64,000 nucleotides of DNA from Amphiura filiformis (taxonomy: Eukaryota > Echinodermata > Ophiuroidea > Amphilepidida > Amphiuridae): the NCBI RefSeq assembly GCF_039555335.1, contig NC_092642.1:15467208-15531207 (forward strand). Direction: 5' to 3'. The stretch's first letter is position 1. Every line of letters starts with the position of its first letter. Under the pieces are notes generated by a model, which was given only the letters and a program-made list of their open reading frames with translations, did not search any database and was not told the origin of the DNA. The position numbers were made by a program, and so were the translations under genes. Positions 12,237 to 22,604 of the stretch are shown in pieces.

Positions 12237-12842
12237 AGGGTTGTGGCGTCCGGAGCAAAGATGCATGATGGCGCCCACACCCCTACCCCCATCTTGAAAC
12301 AATTGCGCTCGGAGCGCGAGAAAATTTGCACAAACACCACTTTAATTAAATTTGGTTATTGAATTTCGGTCTTGACTTTCACCGCTTGGAGGAGGCGCAG
12401 AATCATGTTTTTTATCCACCATTATTTCGACGCCCCTCTAAATGTGGCGCCCTCGCTACACTGTGTTATTTGAGTCATGCCATCATTATAGCATAATGTA
12501 TGGTATCGTACGTGCCTCCTAAAAGATATGAGAATTTACGACAACAACAGCTCGACTATAAAACTCGTCTACAAATTTCCCTGACAAGGGGAAGGTTGGA
12601 AAGTCAGGGAGAGAACCCCATCTTCTAACTAACATCGTTACTATCAGACGTACCTAACTAATGAAATTTATGTATATTTTACATTTGGCCACATAAAATT
12701 AATGTTTTGCTCGTGAGGTGTTTTTCTTTTCCAATGTAAGCTAATGTAAAATTAGCATTGTTAGTAGTTTTTGCAGAAAGTGAGGAGACCTTTTTTCCGT
12801 TAAAAAAAATAAGTGTGAGATTCTGACTGATTCTCTACAATC

Positions 12843-13423
12843 TACGGAAGTAACTAAGGGCCATGCGGTTCTTTTTGTAACTCAGGAAGTCAAGATCTTA
12901 CAATCATGAATCCTGACTTCTTGTTTAGCCAGTTTGAGATAAGAAATAGTAAAGATAGTTAAAATAAAAAAAATAGTTAAGACAACTAAGGATCTCAAGA
13001 ACTCATAAAATTTGTTCAATTTCACGGCGTCAGTGTTATTGTTACAAGCGCCATCATATAGGCCTACATATGCGCTTGTAACACAAGCTCTAAGTCACTA
13101 AGTAAGATCTCGAGATCCTAAATTCGTGACTTTAAATCAAGAAGTCACGATTTCGTGCGCTTGTGCGCGAGTTCGTGAGTTCTGACTTTAAGTCTCGAAA
13201 ATTCGGATCTCGAGATAACAAAAAGTGGAGTGGGCTTTGAATTAAAATACTGACGCCGTGGAAATCGAACAGATTTCATGAGTTCTTGAGATCTTGAGTT
13301 GTAAAACTATTTCTTTATTTCAAACTGACTAAGTCAGGAACACAAGAAATTAGGACTCGTGATCACAAGATCTTGACTTCCCGAGTTTCAAAAAGAACCG
13401 CGTGGCCCTTAGTTGCTTCCGTA
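12843..13423. mobile_element. Fold-back DNA element with 6-bp target duplication
   Basis: TACGGAAGTAACTAAGGGCC at the left pairs with GGCCCTTAGTTGCTTCCGTA at the right. Complementarity continues inward through AACTCAGGAAGTCAAGATCTTA versus the segment at 13365-13390. The sequence ACAATC lies directly outside both ends (12837-12842 and 13424-13429), consistent with a target-site duplication. No transposase is seen in the 581 bp. Confidence 0.8.
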
Positions 13424-13933
13424 ACAATCTACATCCTCGATTGCGCAAGTCATAAGGGTAACTTACTATTCGTGCTCGTATTTGTTTCTCTTCAAACTCA
13501 AGTTCATGATCAAGGTTTTGACAGCTTCAATGGGATGACCTAATCTTGATATCGTGTCATTTAAGTGTTGCCTTTAGTGGTCCATTGTTAGACGTGTGGT
13601 GGGTGGTAGAATATGCAACAACCTTAGGTTATACTATAGATATCTGAACCTACATGCATGATTTGCAAGTTGCATAAACATACGAGTCGTGTATCGTTTC
13701 TTGGCCTGCGTGGTTTGTCAAATCGTTACATGGCGTGTATTCTAAAGTTAATTTGACCTAATTTCACAAACCTTTTAAGTAATCAAAAATTTCATTTGTC
13801 CTATTTTGAAAACATTCCAAATCAATGTTAACCTTAAAAACCTGTTTTGTCAAAAAATGTCAAGTTGACTTAAATTGTTTTGTTAAATTCAACCCAACCG
13901 ACTAACTTTGACATGTCTTTTGTTTTCTTTCAG

Positions 13934-14007
13934 AGGACACGTATACAAAGGAAGATGTAATAGATAACCTGACAGTAACAATTCGTATTATGGATACAGC
14001 TCATGAG
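13934..14007 (+). CDS. RASL12: RASL12-like small GTPase, switch-II exon
   Basis: A 74-nt exon lies between the acceptor CAG at 13931-13933 and the donor GTATGT at 14008. The first two bases complete the Glu codon begun at 6725, then 24 codons follow, ending DNLTVTIRIMDTAHE. DTA is the G3 motif, but the usual Gly-Gln (DTAGQ in Ras) is replaced by His-Glu, so the catalytic glutamine equivalent to Ras Gln61 is absent. RASL12-type proteins also depart from DTAGQ here (known of the family), which supports the assignment. GTP hydrolysis is therefore likely slow or unconventional; this is inferred. Ends in phase 0. Confidence 0.88.
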
Positions 14008-14487
14008 GTATGTCATAAATGGTGTACCCCAAGGGTCCATGCGGGGTCCTAAATATGAGATGTGCATCATAAATTCATTTTAGCACGCATATTGATTCGA
14101 TTGAACACTGTCGGTCTAAAAAATTACTCAATGTTGAGTAAAAAGGGAACAAAGCAACAAAATGAATTTGAGTATAATTTAATCAATATTGAGTTCCAGT
14201 GACTCACTTTTTTGCAATGTTCCCTTTTTACTCAACATTGAGTAATTTGTCATGGATGTTTTTATATCGAGTGAACACATGACGTTTTTTTTCCATAGCC
14301 TACCATCTCGACGCTGCAAAAATTTGGTCAAAATTGCCCAACTTTGGGCCAAATATCTATATAACATCCGGCAGTAGCTCATATCTCAAATTATGAAATA
14401 TGCACCCATTTTGGCGATTTGTGCTCATTTTGCACAATGCCTATAGAGCTATCGTTAACAATAATGTTTCTGTGTCTGTTGTTTCAG
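14008..14487 (+). other. Intron of RASL12-like gene
   Basis: GTATGT donor at 14008 and TTGTTTCAG acceptor ending at 14487. It contains the small palindromic element at 14121-14248. Confidence 0.8.
14121..14248. repeat. 128-bp palindromic MITE in RASL12-like intron
   Basis: AAATTACTCAATGTTGAGTA at the left and TACTCAACATTGAGTAATTT at the right form 30-bp inverted ends (continuing AAAAGGGAAC/GTTCCCTTTT). Each arm also contains the smaller palindrome ACTCAATGTTGAGT. Confidence 0.8.
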
Positions 14488-14678
14488 GACGAGGAGAATT
14501 TAGAGCGCTACACACAATGGGCCGATGGTTTAGTTGTTATCTACAGTATTACCAGTAAAATAAGCTTTCAGAATGCCAAGAATCTACTCCAAGTTATATC
14601 CGAATTACAGAAGACAAGAGAGACGCACGATGCGCCTGTTATGTTAGTAGGAAATAAGAACGAAATGGAAAGATATAG
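14488..14678 (+). CDS. RASL12: RASL12-like small GTPase, central G-domain exon
   Basis: A 191-nt exon (acceptor CAG 14485-14487, donor GTAAGA at 14679) encodes 63 residues, from DEENLERYTQWADGLVVIYS through KISFQNAKNLLQVISEL to MLVGNKNEMERY plus a split Arg codon. GNKNE occupies the G4 NKxD position, with Glu in place of Asp. The spacing ERY-x2-WA, then VVIYSI, then LVGNK-x-M-x-YRQV closely follows RASL12 as I know it. The NKNE change in the guanine-specificity motif, together with the altered G3, suggests weak or atypical nucleotide handling. Phase 2 joins to 16509. Confidence 0.92.
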
Positions 14679-14718
14679 GTAAGATTTCCGGTGAGATTGT
14701 TAAGGAAATACTGTCTTC

Positions 14719-14838
14719 TACCGAATTGGGCGCAACTCTAGTCTTATTACAAGACTGCCCTACCCCAACCCTAAACCCTCCTAAACTCCGTAAACGAGGA
14801 CTGGACTCAAGTCCAGCTAGTTTCACCCTATTCGGTAA
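14719..14838. repeat. Short palindromic element
   Basis: TACCGAATTGGGCGCAACT at the left pairs with AGTTTCACCCTATTCGGTA at the right. A weaker inner pairing (CTAGTCTTATTACAAGACTG) also occurs. Confidence 0.6.
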
Positions 14839-16288
14839 TTGTACCAGATTTTGTTTCAAATTCAAATGTCTGTTGATGAAAAAAGTATTCGTTAGAAAAT
14901 GGAAATGACTCGAAACAGATTGAATACCGAATACTTGTTGAAAGTATTCGACGTCGAATATGCAGTATGACTCGGTCTTAAGTTTTCTACTGAGTTTTGG
15001 GAGAATATTAAAGGCACAGTCAGTGATTTGCGCACTCAGAGGATCGTAAAAATCATCAAAATTCAGATTTTGGCACCTTTGTTAGTGTTCTAGATGTGCT
15101 AACATAGCCTGCTAGTGGTTAACGTGGCAGAGCCGTGTCTTAAAAGACAAAATAAGACATGTACATAAATCTGTAATTTTTGTAGAGAAATTAGCTATGC
15201 ATTTGAACGGGGCTTCAATTTGGATAATATTGCAGCTTATTGTTGTTTCCTTGTTTTTTCATTTCAAAAGTAGCTAATGACAATTTTAGTGACATATCCT
15301 TCACTTTTTTAAGCAATTTAGACATAATTCTATTTTTTTACACTAAATTTCGGTGGGGTCACTGGGTGGGCCTTTAATAGCATACAGAAAAGGGGAACGA
15401 GCTCCAACAACCGTGTTTAACACTCAAATCCATTCTTGCTATCACTTTGTAAACATGTTTAGAAGTTATAAAAACATTATTATACATCATTCTATCCTAT
15501 AGGGCATAATTCAATGCTCAATGCAGCCCATACAACTTGTAGATGGAACATTAACTGAGTATTGAGGCATTCAAACCTCAACCTTCAATCTTTCTGTCAA
15601 TGCAATTGTACAACAAAATCAGTAATTGTTAAAATCACGCTCAAGATAATATAATTCCCCTTGTTATATTCCCTTAACTTGCCTATGGGACTCTCATGTG
15701 GTAATCGGAAGAAAAGGGGGAAAGGACATCCAAAGGTCAACCAAGAGGTGACCGATAGTTTAAATATTAATAGAAAAATGTTCGTTACCAAATTTAGATC
15801 CTACTAAATGTCACCTCTCGAGCGCCTTTGGTTACAGACCTTAGGGTAAAATAGCGCGAAAGGGTGATGAGATGATTAGAGGGTTTCTACGGTTACACCT
15901 GTATTATGTTATGTAGGCCTATGTTGGAGGTGTTTGGGAATTTTGCCTTTCCAATGTTTAAAGAAAGAATTGTCATCTAAACTTTTACCTATGTTTTTTG
16001 TAGTATTTATGGGCTGTGCAATAATTATTATCTGTCCCACCGGGGTGGACATATTCAAAATGACCTGCCAAAAATGCTCCCCCACCCTAGAACTGCCAAA
16101 AACATTGACCCTTCCCCTTCCTTCTGGGCCTGCCCCTCTAGGAGCTTCTAGGTCTGCCAAAAATTTGCAAACCTTAAATGTTCCGAAAATAAAAAGTTGC
16201 ATATTAGGACGTTTCCCTGCTGCTTTCCTAGCTTATCCTAAGCCTTTATAGAGCGTTTTTTAAACAGTAAGGTCTATGGACCATTCGC

Positions 16289-16399
16289 ATAATTGGCACT
16301 TTCCTGCCGTTGATGGGGTTAACGAAAATAACGAAAGTGAGGACAAGAAGGACGTGATATCGATGTTTACCCCATCAACGGTAGGAAAGTGCCAATTAT
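16289..16399. mobile_element. 111-bp TA-flanked MITE
   Basis: ATAATTGGCACTTTCCTGCC at the left and GGTAGGAAAGTGCCAATTAT at the right are near-perfect inverted ends, which continue through GTTGATGGGGT/ACCCCATCAAC. A TA lies at the outer edges. Confidence 0.82.
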
Positions 16400-16508
16400 A
16401 GGATTGGTATTATAGTAGAAAGGGTGCATGGTGGAATAGATGGTGCGAGAGGTAATTCTTTTCCTCAAATTCACAATATCATTTCGTTTCCTTCTTTTTT
16501 CGTTTCAG

Positions 16509-16827
16509 GCAAGTAAGCAAATTAGACGGCAGTTCATTAGCAGCCCAGTATGCATGCTCATTTCACGAGGTCTCAGCAGCCGGAGAATTTAAGGACGTTG
16601 AAAAGGTTTTCCGTGACACAGTCAGAGAAATTCGTCGTGAAGCTGAAAGACATATGCCATTAAAACCCTTGTTTATAAGTGAGGACAGTAAACCCGTACC
16701 ACCATCACCGTCATCGCCAAAAGACAGGGACAGGTCGAAAAATACTGTACCAAAAACACCTCGTGTGCTGCCCAAAAGAACTGTCTCAAGTTTTAAGTTT
16801 TTCAATAAAAACTTCAAGATATTTTGA
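16509..16827 (+). CDS. RASL12: RASL12-like small GTPase, C-terminal exon with stop
   Basis: The exon starts after the acceptor CAG (16506-16508), completes the split Arg codon and reads 105 residues to TGA at 16825. It begins QVSKLDGSSLAAQYACSFHE and includes FHEVSAA, which corresponds to the Ras G5 SAK region. RDTVREIRREAERHMPLKPL follows as the last G-domain helix. LKPLFISED and the terminal NFKIF match the RASL12 C-terminus as I know it. A Ser/Pro/Lys-rich linker (about SKPVPPSPSSPKDRDRSKN) precedes the tail. There is no CAAX cysteine, so no prenylation is expected. With the other exons this gives 213 residues without the P-loop exon, which fits a family length near 265. Confidence 0.93.
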
Positions 16828-16849
16828 GGACAGACAGTACTTCTTTGGC

Positions 16850-17011
16850 ATAATTGAAGACCGAATTAAAAAGACTAGTTTGCGTCTGACATCAGGATCA
16901 GGGCAAAGGCGTGGCATGATTGGTTGCTGATCTGCGCAGTACGACATTTTTGGTCTGGTTGACAGGATGTCATACGCAAACTAGTCTTTTTTAATTCGGT
17001 CTTCAATTATA
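16850..17011. mobile_element. MITE family 1, copy 3 (in likely 3' UTR of RASL12-like gene)
   Basis: ATAATTGAAGACCGAATTAA at the left pairs with TTAATTCGGTCTTCAATTAT at the right, and the inner arms AAAGACTAGTTTGCGTCTGA and CATACGCAAACTAGTCTTTT also pair. The element starts 23 bp after the stop codon, so if transcribed it would fold into a long hairpin at the start of the 3' UTR. Confidence 0.9.
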
Positions 17012-17670
17012 GCCTTAGTGCAAGACATTTGAGTGCAAGGCAATTGGAAGAGAACATGATCTTGGACGTTTGGAGCTGGTGTTCACCGTTACGACGAGCA
17101 GGAAAACAGTGCATTGAGTGCAAGTTGGTTGTATACAAAATCAACAGTTTAGCAACATCTTGAAGGCGTATAAGATGGCAATATAAAGTAACGATCATAA
17201 AAGTGCAAGTTCCGAAATAGTTTGAATGGAATATGTACAAGACTTATTTGACCACGCTTTGACGATCAGAGAGAGAAAGCTTTTGTTTTCAGATTAATAA
17301 TATAAGTTGTTATGTAGAATTTGGTGCAATTTTCATGTTATATTATGACATGTTACCATGGTAACTATAGATGAGTTGAAGTGTTACACGATTATACCGC
17401 AATTACCAGGGACTGGCGATTACATTCATTCAGGGTGCCCTCTGCAATCTCACACAAGGCAAAATAAGACCACATAAAACCTTTTCAAACCCCAACTTTC
17501 AAACCTTTGTTGTTTTAATTGTGTGATATTATGTATCTTGTAGATTGAACAAATTGTTGGTATTTTTGGCTTTGAAACCAAAGTTAATGCAAAAAATCAA
17601 TTTCATAGACTATATAGGGTCTGATAGTTTTGATTTCAATCAAATGTAATCACATGCATGTCAACTCATC
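17012..17670. other. Probable 3' flank of RASL12-like gene, no exon
   Basis: No coding feature was recognised. It may include the remaining 3' UTR. I did not identify a convincing polyadenylation signal here. Confidence 0.35.
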
Positions 17671-17874
17671 TACCGTAAAACCTCGTCTATAAGCATATAG
17701 TGTGTAAATATGCCACTACAATAGATTGGTCTTACAATAGTACTTGTTTGTATATGCTTGTATCGGTAATTAATTTGCTCAAACTCCATAATATTATGAT
17801 TTTGTCGATGGATGGTGTCTGGATTAGCTTTCATTAAAAGCACTCTATATGCTTATAGGCGAGGTCTTACGGTA
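17671..17874. mobile_element. Mariner/Tc1-like MITE (204 bp)
   Basis: TACCGTAAAACCTCGTCTAT and the right end ATAGGCGAGGTCTTACGGTA form inverted ends of about 35 bp (continuing AAGCATATAG/CTATATGC). They begin and end with TA, as is typical of Tc1/mariner insertions. No transposase is present. Confidence 0.82.
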
Positions 17875-18708
17875 TATCAAGCAATAATGAAACAACGTGC
17901 CTGATGACCAAAAGATGTGCCTGGTACTTCGTATGCTTTTATAACTTTAAGCATTTATGGCTTTGCATGAGCCAAAAATAATTTCACGGGCAATACCAAA
18001 AATAAGTTATAGAAATGTGGAAAGTTTTTGTAATCGACAACACCTCTATGAACACGATGTAAGGGTGTATTCATACATTGTGTTTGGGTCAGTGTCATTC
18101 GACTTTCAAAGGTAGCAATAGACTGTTGGCATTATCAACCGGGGGTACTCACTTATATAAGGTATACGGGGATGTGCTACTCTAATGGGTCGTTTATTTT
18201 GCAAAAATGCCTAAAGATGGGTCCCGATTTGAGATATTTTTCTTCAAAAACTGTCAAATCAGCATTTTTTAAGTAAAACCTCCCTAAATATCATGAGCAA
18301 GGGTACCCCCCAATTATCAATGGCGGTGAGAATTACATTTTCAGGATTACATTTATTTGCAAAAGTCACACTTGGGCTATAGATACAAACCTGAGTGTAT
18401 TATTCTCAAGCTCTTAACTGCAATTTTTGCAAGACGAAATAAACATGATATTGGTAGGTTTAAACGGTTATACGGTACTGTGTTCCTATATCTTTACACC
18501 TAGAGCATGTAGAGACCAGTTTGGTTCATGCGAAATTCATGAGAAATAAAATAACGAATAATTATATTGTTATTTACATGATTTAAGGTTTCTTCCTCGT
18601 CGTTTTGTGTGATTCTTTTTAAATAAGATACAAAGAAATAAAAACTAATAGAATAACACCAATCATCATGTACATTTATATACGTAGAGATGTATAATAA
18701 TAGAGAGT
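17875..18708. other. No gene recognised
   Basis: AT-rich sequence with several AATAAA-like hexamers (for example near 18437 and 18637). No exon is supported. Confidence 0.4.
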
Positions 18709-18945
18709 ATTGGAATTAAATCGAATACTAAAAATTACTTTTTGCAACGACGTTGCGTCTGGAACCATCAGACTTCATCAGGCAACTGATCCGCTGGAGC
18801 CTGGACTGGGGATAGACGGCTAGGCATCGTCTTGATAAGTTTATAAAGTGGAGTCCCCCTTTCTTGTTAACTGATGAAGTCAGGTGGTTCCAGACGCAAC
18901 GTCGTTGAAAAAAGTAAGTTCCAGTATTTAATTTAATTCCAAAAC
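18709..18945. mobile_element. Two Penelope-like element 3' tails in inverted orientation
   Basis: The motif TGATGAAGTC, a stem-loop and GACGCAACGTCGTTG occurs on the minus strand (about 18738-18782) and on the plus strand (about 18870-18905). Each copy is followed by AAAAAGTAA and a related AT-rich tail (outer pairing of GGAATTAAAT and ATTTAATTCC). The same motif ends the Penelope-like element at 39298-39340, which links the two. Confidence 0.7.
18733..18868 (-). pseudogene. C-terminal fragment of a Penelope-like element ORF
   Basis: On the minus strand from about 18868 the frame reads NKKGGLHFINLSRRC and continues to SDGSRRNVV. NKKGGL is the same motif seen at the C-terminal end of the GIY-YIG region of the element at 37-39 kb (NKKGGLRF), and the fragment is followed by the same TGATGAAGTC tail. 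It covers only about 45 residues, with the RT and GIY-YIG core missing, so it is a 5'-truncated remnant, as expected of target-primed retroelement copies. Assignment rests on the shared motif plus the shared 3' tail. Confidence 0.6.
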
Positions 18946-19892
18946 TATTAAATGGACCCGCTACTGGATTACTAAAAACATTCACTCAGATGTATATTAA
19001 AAATATACGTTGCAACATTTTTTTTTTTTATTTCACCTTCAAAATCTTAGATAGATGGTATGCAAAAATCACTTGAATCAAAGTGATCTTGCTTTTACTT
19101 GATGTCATGGGGTCTGAAAAGTGTGATTATGTGGAACGCTCGATGGACATGGTTTCCCATAAAGTTTAAAATGTCAAAACAGTTTTATTTTGACCCCACT
19201 GCTAAGTTTGACCTGATATCATGATGATAAGCTTACTTCCCTGAAGCAAAATTATATATTGATATTGAAAATTATGACAAAATAATATCTTTACCCTAGC
19301 GTGACCTGGGCCTTTGCAATAATCATTTTAAAATACGTGATCAAGCACATTATGCACCCTTAGAAAAAAAGCGGTTCTTGTTTGCCCTGTTAAACCCTTA
19401 AACCCTCTAGAGAAAAGGGATCTCCAAATTAAAGGAATCCCAAAATGGTTCTTTCTGGCTTTACAGAACCTTTTGTGGGTGTGGAATACAAGCTAATACA
19501 GTTCGCACATGCAGCTCAAGTTGCATGGTATGGTACTCTTTCTACCATGAAAATTAGATTTAACAACATGAAAGTGAAAGGCTTAACTATAACAGTTGAA
19601 ATTCCTAAGATATTTATAAGTGAACACGAATATTAAAACATCGAAGCCATAGAGGTTTTATTACAAGATATGAAGCAACATTGAAATTATGTGCTAATGA
19701 CTATTAAAGAAAAGCTGGAGGAAAAGCTTTAATTAGTGCATGCTTCTCTTTGCAACAAAACTTGTGTCTGCTCAGGTGGGATAGGTCAGAAAGCTGATTC
19801 TCGCATACAACTGTCTTTTTATGTTATCAATCTAGGAGTTCACCCAGTTATCTCTCAATTTTCCGAGATATTTGAATTACGTAGGCCTATAT
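18946..19892. other. No gene recognised
   Basis: Includes a T-run at 19018-19030. The short plus frame at 19445-19636 has no recognisable domain. Confidence 0.4.
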
Positions 19893-20405
19893 TGGCTATT
19901 CCATTTGAAATCCACACTCCCCTATGGAAGACATTACCTATACCTATAATCTTCCACACAGGGAGTGTGAATCAGCATGGAATTTCAAATGCTTCTGTGA
20001 GATTTTGGCCCTAAATTATGCTCCAGGAGCAGCTGCTCCAGGAATACCGTAGCTGCTCCGGGAGCATATGCTACTGGAGCCAACATGCTCCAGGAGCATG
20101 TTTTTTTTTTAAATACACAATGCTCCAGGAGCATATAACAAATATGCTCCTGGATCAGTGTGCATTCAAAACATGCTCCTGGAGCATGTTGAACTTAGAA
20201 TATTACTCCAGATTATTCATGCTCCTGGAGCAGCTGCTCTTGTAGCATCTGCTCCTGGAGCATAATTTAGGGCCAAAATCTCACAGAAGTATTTCAAATG
20301 GGGCTACCTGAATGGGTGACTCCATTAAAAATCTATGTACCCCTGTGTGGGAGATTAATATCGTGTATTCCTTTATGGGGAGTGTGGAATTCAACTGAAA
20401 TAGCC
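19893..20405. mobile_element. MITE family 3, copy interrupted by a nested element
   Basis: The outer parts (19893-19990 and 20291-20405) match the intact copy at 11067-11250 in order: GGCTATTCC at the left edge, GGAAGACATTACC, the CACACAGGGAGTGTGAAT core, then GGCTACCTGAATGGGTGACTCC and AACTGAAATAGCC at the right edge. They are separated by exactly 300 bp of unrelated sequence. Confidence 0.85.
19991..20290. mobile_element. 300-bp element built from GCTCCAGGAGC palindromes, nested with 9-bp duplication
   Basis: The terminal inverted repeats start at the second base, CTTCTGTGAGATTTTGGCCC, and are perfect for about 41 bp, running into ATGCTCCAGGAGCAG. The interior holds about eleven exact or near copies of GCTCC-A/T-GGAGC. 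Copies left of the axis (near 20140) mostly have central A (CCAGG) and those to the right central T (CCTGG), so the whole insert is one large inverted repeat made of small palindromes. ATTTCAAAT flanks both sides (19982-19990, 20291-20299). The related copy near 58026 has a single uninterrupted ATTTCAAATGGA, which shows the empty site. The frame at 20018-20245 is a by-product. Confidence 0.9.
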
Positions 20406-20821
20406 GATTGTCCAATGTCTTGAGTGACATCCCAATTTCTTGTCCCTGTTTACGAATCTATGTCATGGAGTCCAAAAAGTCGTGTGAAAAAATACACCCA
20501 GATGACACATCTCAGCGATCAATGTGATCCAATGGGAGCATGCAGCACACCATATTATGTAAAATAATTAACGAGAATTTTCAATGTTCACAGCCCAGAT
20601 TTGAAATAACAGTTTAAACTTTCACTTCAAAAGATAAGGTTGTGTGTGCCCATGAAACATAATCGTTTAGTAATTACCAGGTACGTGCCCGTGGACTAAA
20701 ATGACTTAACTTTCACTCGTGTTTCATTTTATACTTAGCCTACTAGGTATCTATTATAAACGTAAATTCCTACCTGATGATGATATGGTAGTCAAGTTCA
20801 AAATGCTGTACTATGGGCTTA

Positions 20822-21060
20822 TCCATTTGGATCGCTAGACTATGACAGTTAACTGGAAGTGATGGTACATGGTTCGATTCCAGCACCGGGAAGACTCTTA
20901 AAAAATGGGTGACGGGGATGTGCGGCCACATTGACCCCAACTCCCTTAATGACCCCATTGTTTGTTTTACTGTCAGCCAATGATCACCCCTTTGAAATAA
21001 TTCTAAGCGGATATAACCTGGTGGTGACGCAGATGTTGGGCTGTTAAGGGCACACTTTTC
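20822..21060 (+). repeat. Possible tRNA-derived SINE
   Basis: ATGGTTCGATTCCAGCACC near 20870-20888 fits a Pol III B box (GGTTCGANNCC). Upstream, GGATCGCTAGACTATGACAG could be a degraded A-box region at suitable spacing. Downstream AAAAAATGGGTGACGGGG resembles a SINE body. The cloverleaf is not intact, so it is not a functional tRNA gene. Confidence 0.45.
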
Positions 21061-22604
21061 AGCATCTCTGTCATAAATACGCTCTTTGTTTGATAAACCT
21101 GAACGCGTAGCCAGTATTTTTTCAGAAGGTGGGCAAAAGGGAGGAGGCAAGACAAATGCCTAAAAGGGGGCAAGATTTCTCACAGGGGGACAGCTGCCCC
21201 CTTTGCCCCCACCCCCACCCATTGACTATGCCACTGCTTATACATTGGATCTGTCTCAAAGCCCTTTTTCAACTTGACTGGTAAGTTTCATTCAGCACAG
21301 CTTTTAATTTTATTTTTAACAAACCCATTTGTTAGAATCGCTGTGCAATTCAATAGCCTACTAGTATATTGGGTTGAAGTCACCTATAGAGGAGTAACAT
21401 TTCAATAAAAACGACTGGAATTCCAGTTGCCAATATTATTTGAAAAGGTTTGGAAACGCAATGGATGAAAAATCACGGACAATGAAATTGTGGATTTCTG
21501 ATTTTGAATGGATTTTGTTGCCTTTGGACTCTTTAAAACTCTGGATTTCCAACAATCACGACTGGACAAAAGCCAGGTCCGGAAATCTGAACTTCTCAGA
21601 GGGGTGTGATCTATTTTCTGGAATATCCCATTCTCTGAGCTTCTATGGGAAATAAATTTTAATTTTAATTTTAAAAGTCCTAAAGTCAATCTGTCACCCA
21701 AAGCCCCGGTCTGTATGGTTTTTCCTCTTTATATAAGCTCTTACCCAATGACCCTAGAATTTTTCAAGTTAGACTCCTTTTTTGACATTTCCGTTTAAGA
21801 AGTTCGTTTTGCTGCATATTGTTCATTTAGGCCTCAATTACTTGTAAAAGTAATAGGCCTAGAACCGTTATGAAATTAATTAATTGATTCAAGTTCTCCT
21901 TGCTCCTTGATTGGGAAGCGAATCTTTATTATTACGAGACGTATACCCTCTGTTGCTCATGCTACGAGTAAGCAAGTGAACAGCACCCTCTCTTTAGCTA
22001 TAAAAAATTATCACTTTTTGATAATAAAAAAATATAAATAGAGAGGGCGACCTATCTGCTGTTTCCTAGTGGAACATGGTACGGAACCCCCGAAGTGACA
22101 TGGAAGAAAAGAAAACTATCTCGGGGTCCGGATAATGCCTGAGAAAATAAAAAGAAGTGAAGCTCAGGTAAACGGGCACAAAAGAGAGAAAAAATCAGAA
22201 CAGTTCGGATCATTATACATGTTTAAAAACTAATCGACACGTAATCGTGAGTGCGTGCTGGTTCGAATCTGAACGGCTCTGATTTTTTCACTCTTTATTA
22301 TGATCAGTTCGGGGGCACTCGTAATAACCGGACGTCTCTGATTTCAAAGACGGGCCAGTGATTTCACATACGGAGGTCTGTGATATCACATACGTCGAGC
22401 TTTCGGACAGCTCGGCACCCGATGCATCACATCGGAACGAAGCTGAGTGTATTAGAATAAGCTTTCCTATCATATATTTAGAAAATATCTACCTGTGCAA
22501 AAATTATATCTAGGCCTATCTGTGCAAATTCTGACAAATGGTCCTAGAACACACTAAGTTAGATTGTAATGGCCAAAATCAAATGTTGTGAAGTAAAAAA
22601 AATC
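21061..22604. other. Repeat fragments, no gene
   Basis: Contains a G/C-rich dispersed fragment (about 21140-21238, GGGACAGCTGCCCCC ending in TATGCCACTGC) that resembles 28197-28375. The segment about 21378-21445 (minus) is homologous to 44340-44460. A weak inverted pair lies at about 22183-22215 and 22265-22300. Confidence 0.45.

Larger units (their letters stand above)
6726..13933 (+). other. Intron of RASL12-like gene (7.2 kb), repeat-rich
   Basis: The donor GTAAG at 6726 and the acceptor TTTCTTTCAG ending at 13933 define the intron. It contains a C-rich patch (7520-7556), an ATC/GTC microsatellite (8122-8445), a 25-bp tandem duplication (8894-8944), and the fold-back, MITE and dispersed repeats listed separately. 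No other exon was recognised inside it. Confidence 0.75.
14679..16508 (+). other. Intron of RASL12-like gene
   Basis: GTAAGA donor and CGTTTCAG acceptor ending at 16508. It contains two small palindromic elements (14719-14838 and 16289-16399). Frames at 15909-16251 have no recognisable domain. Confidence 0.8.
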
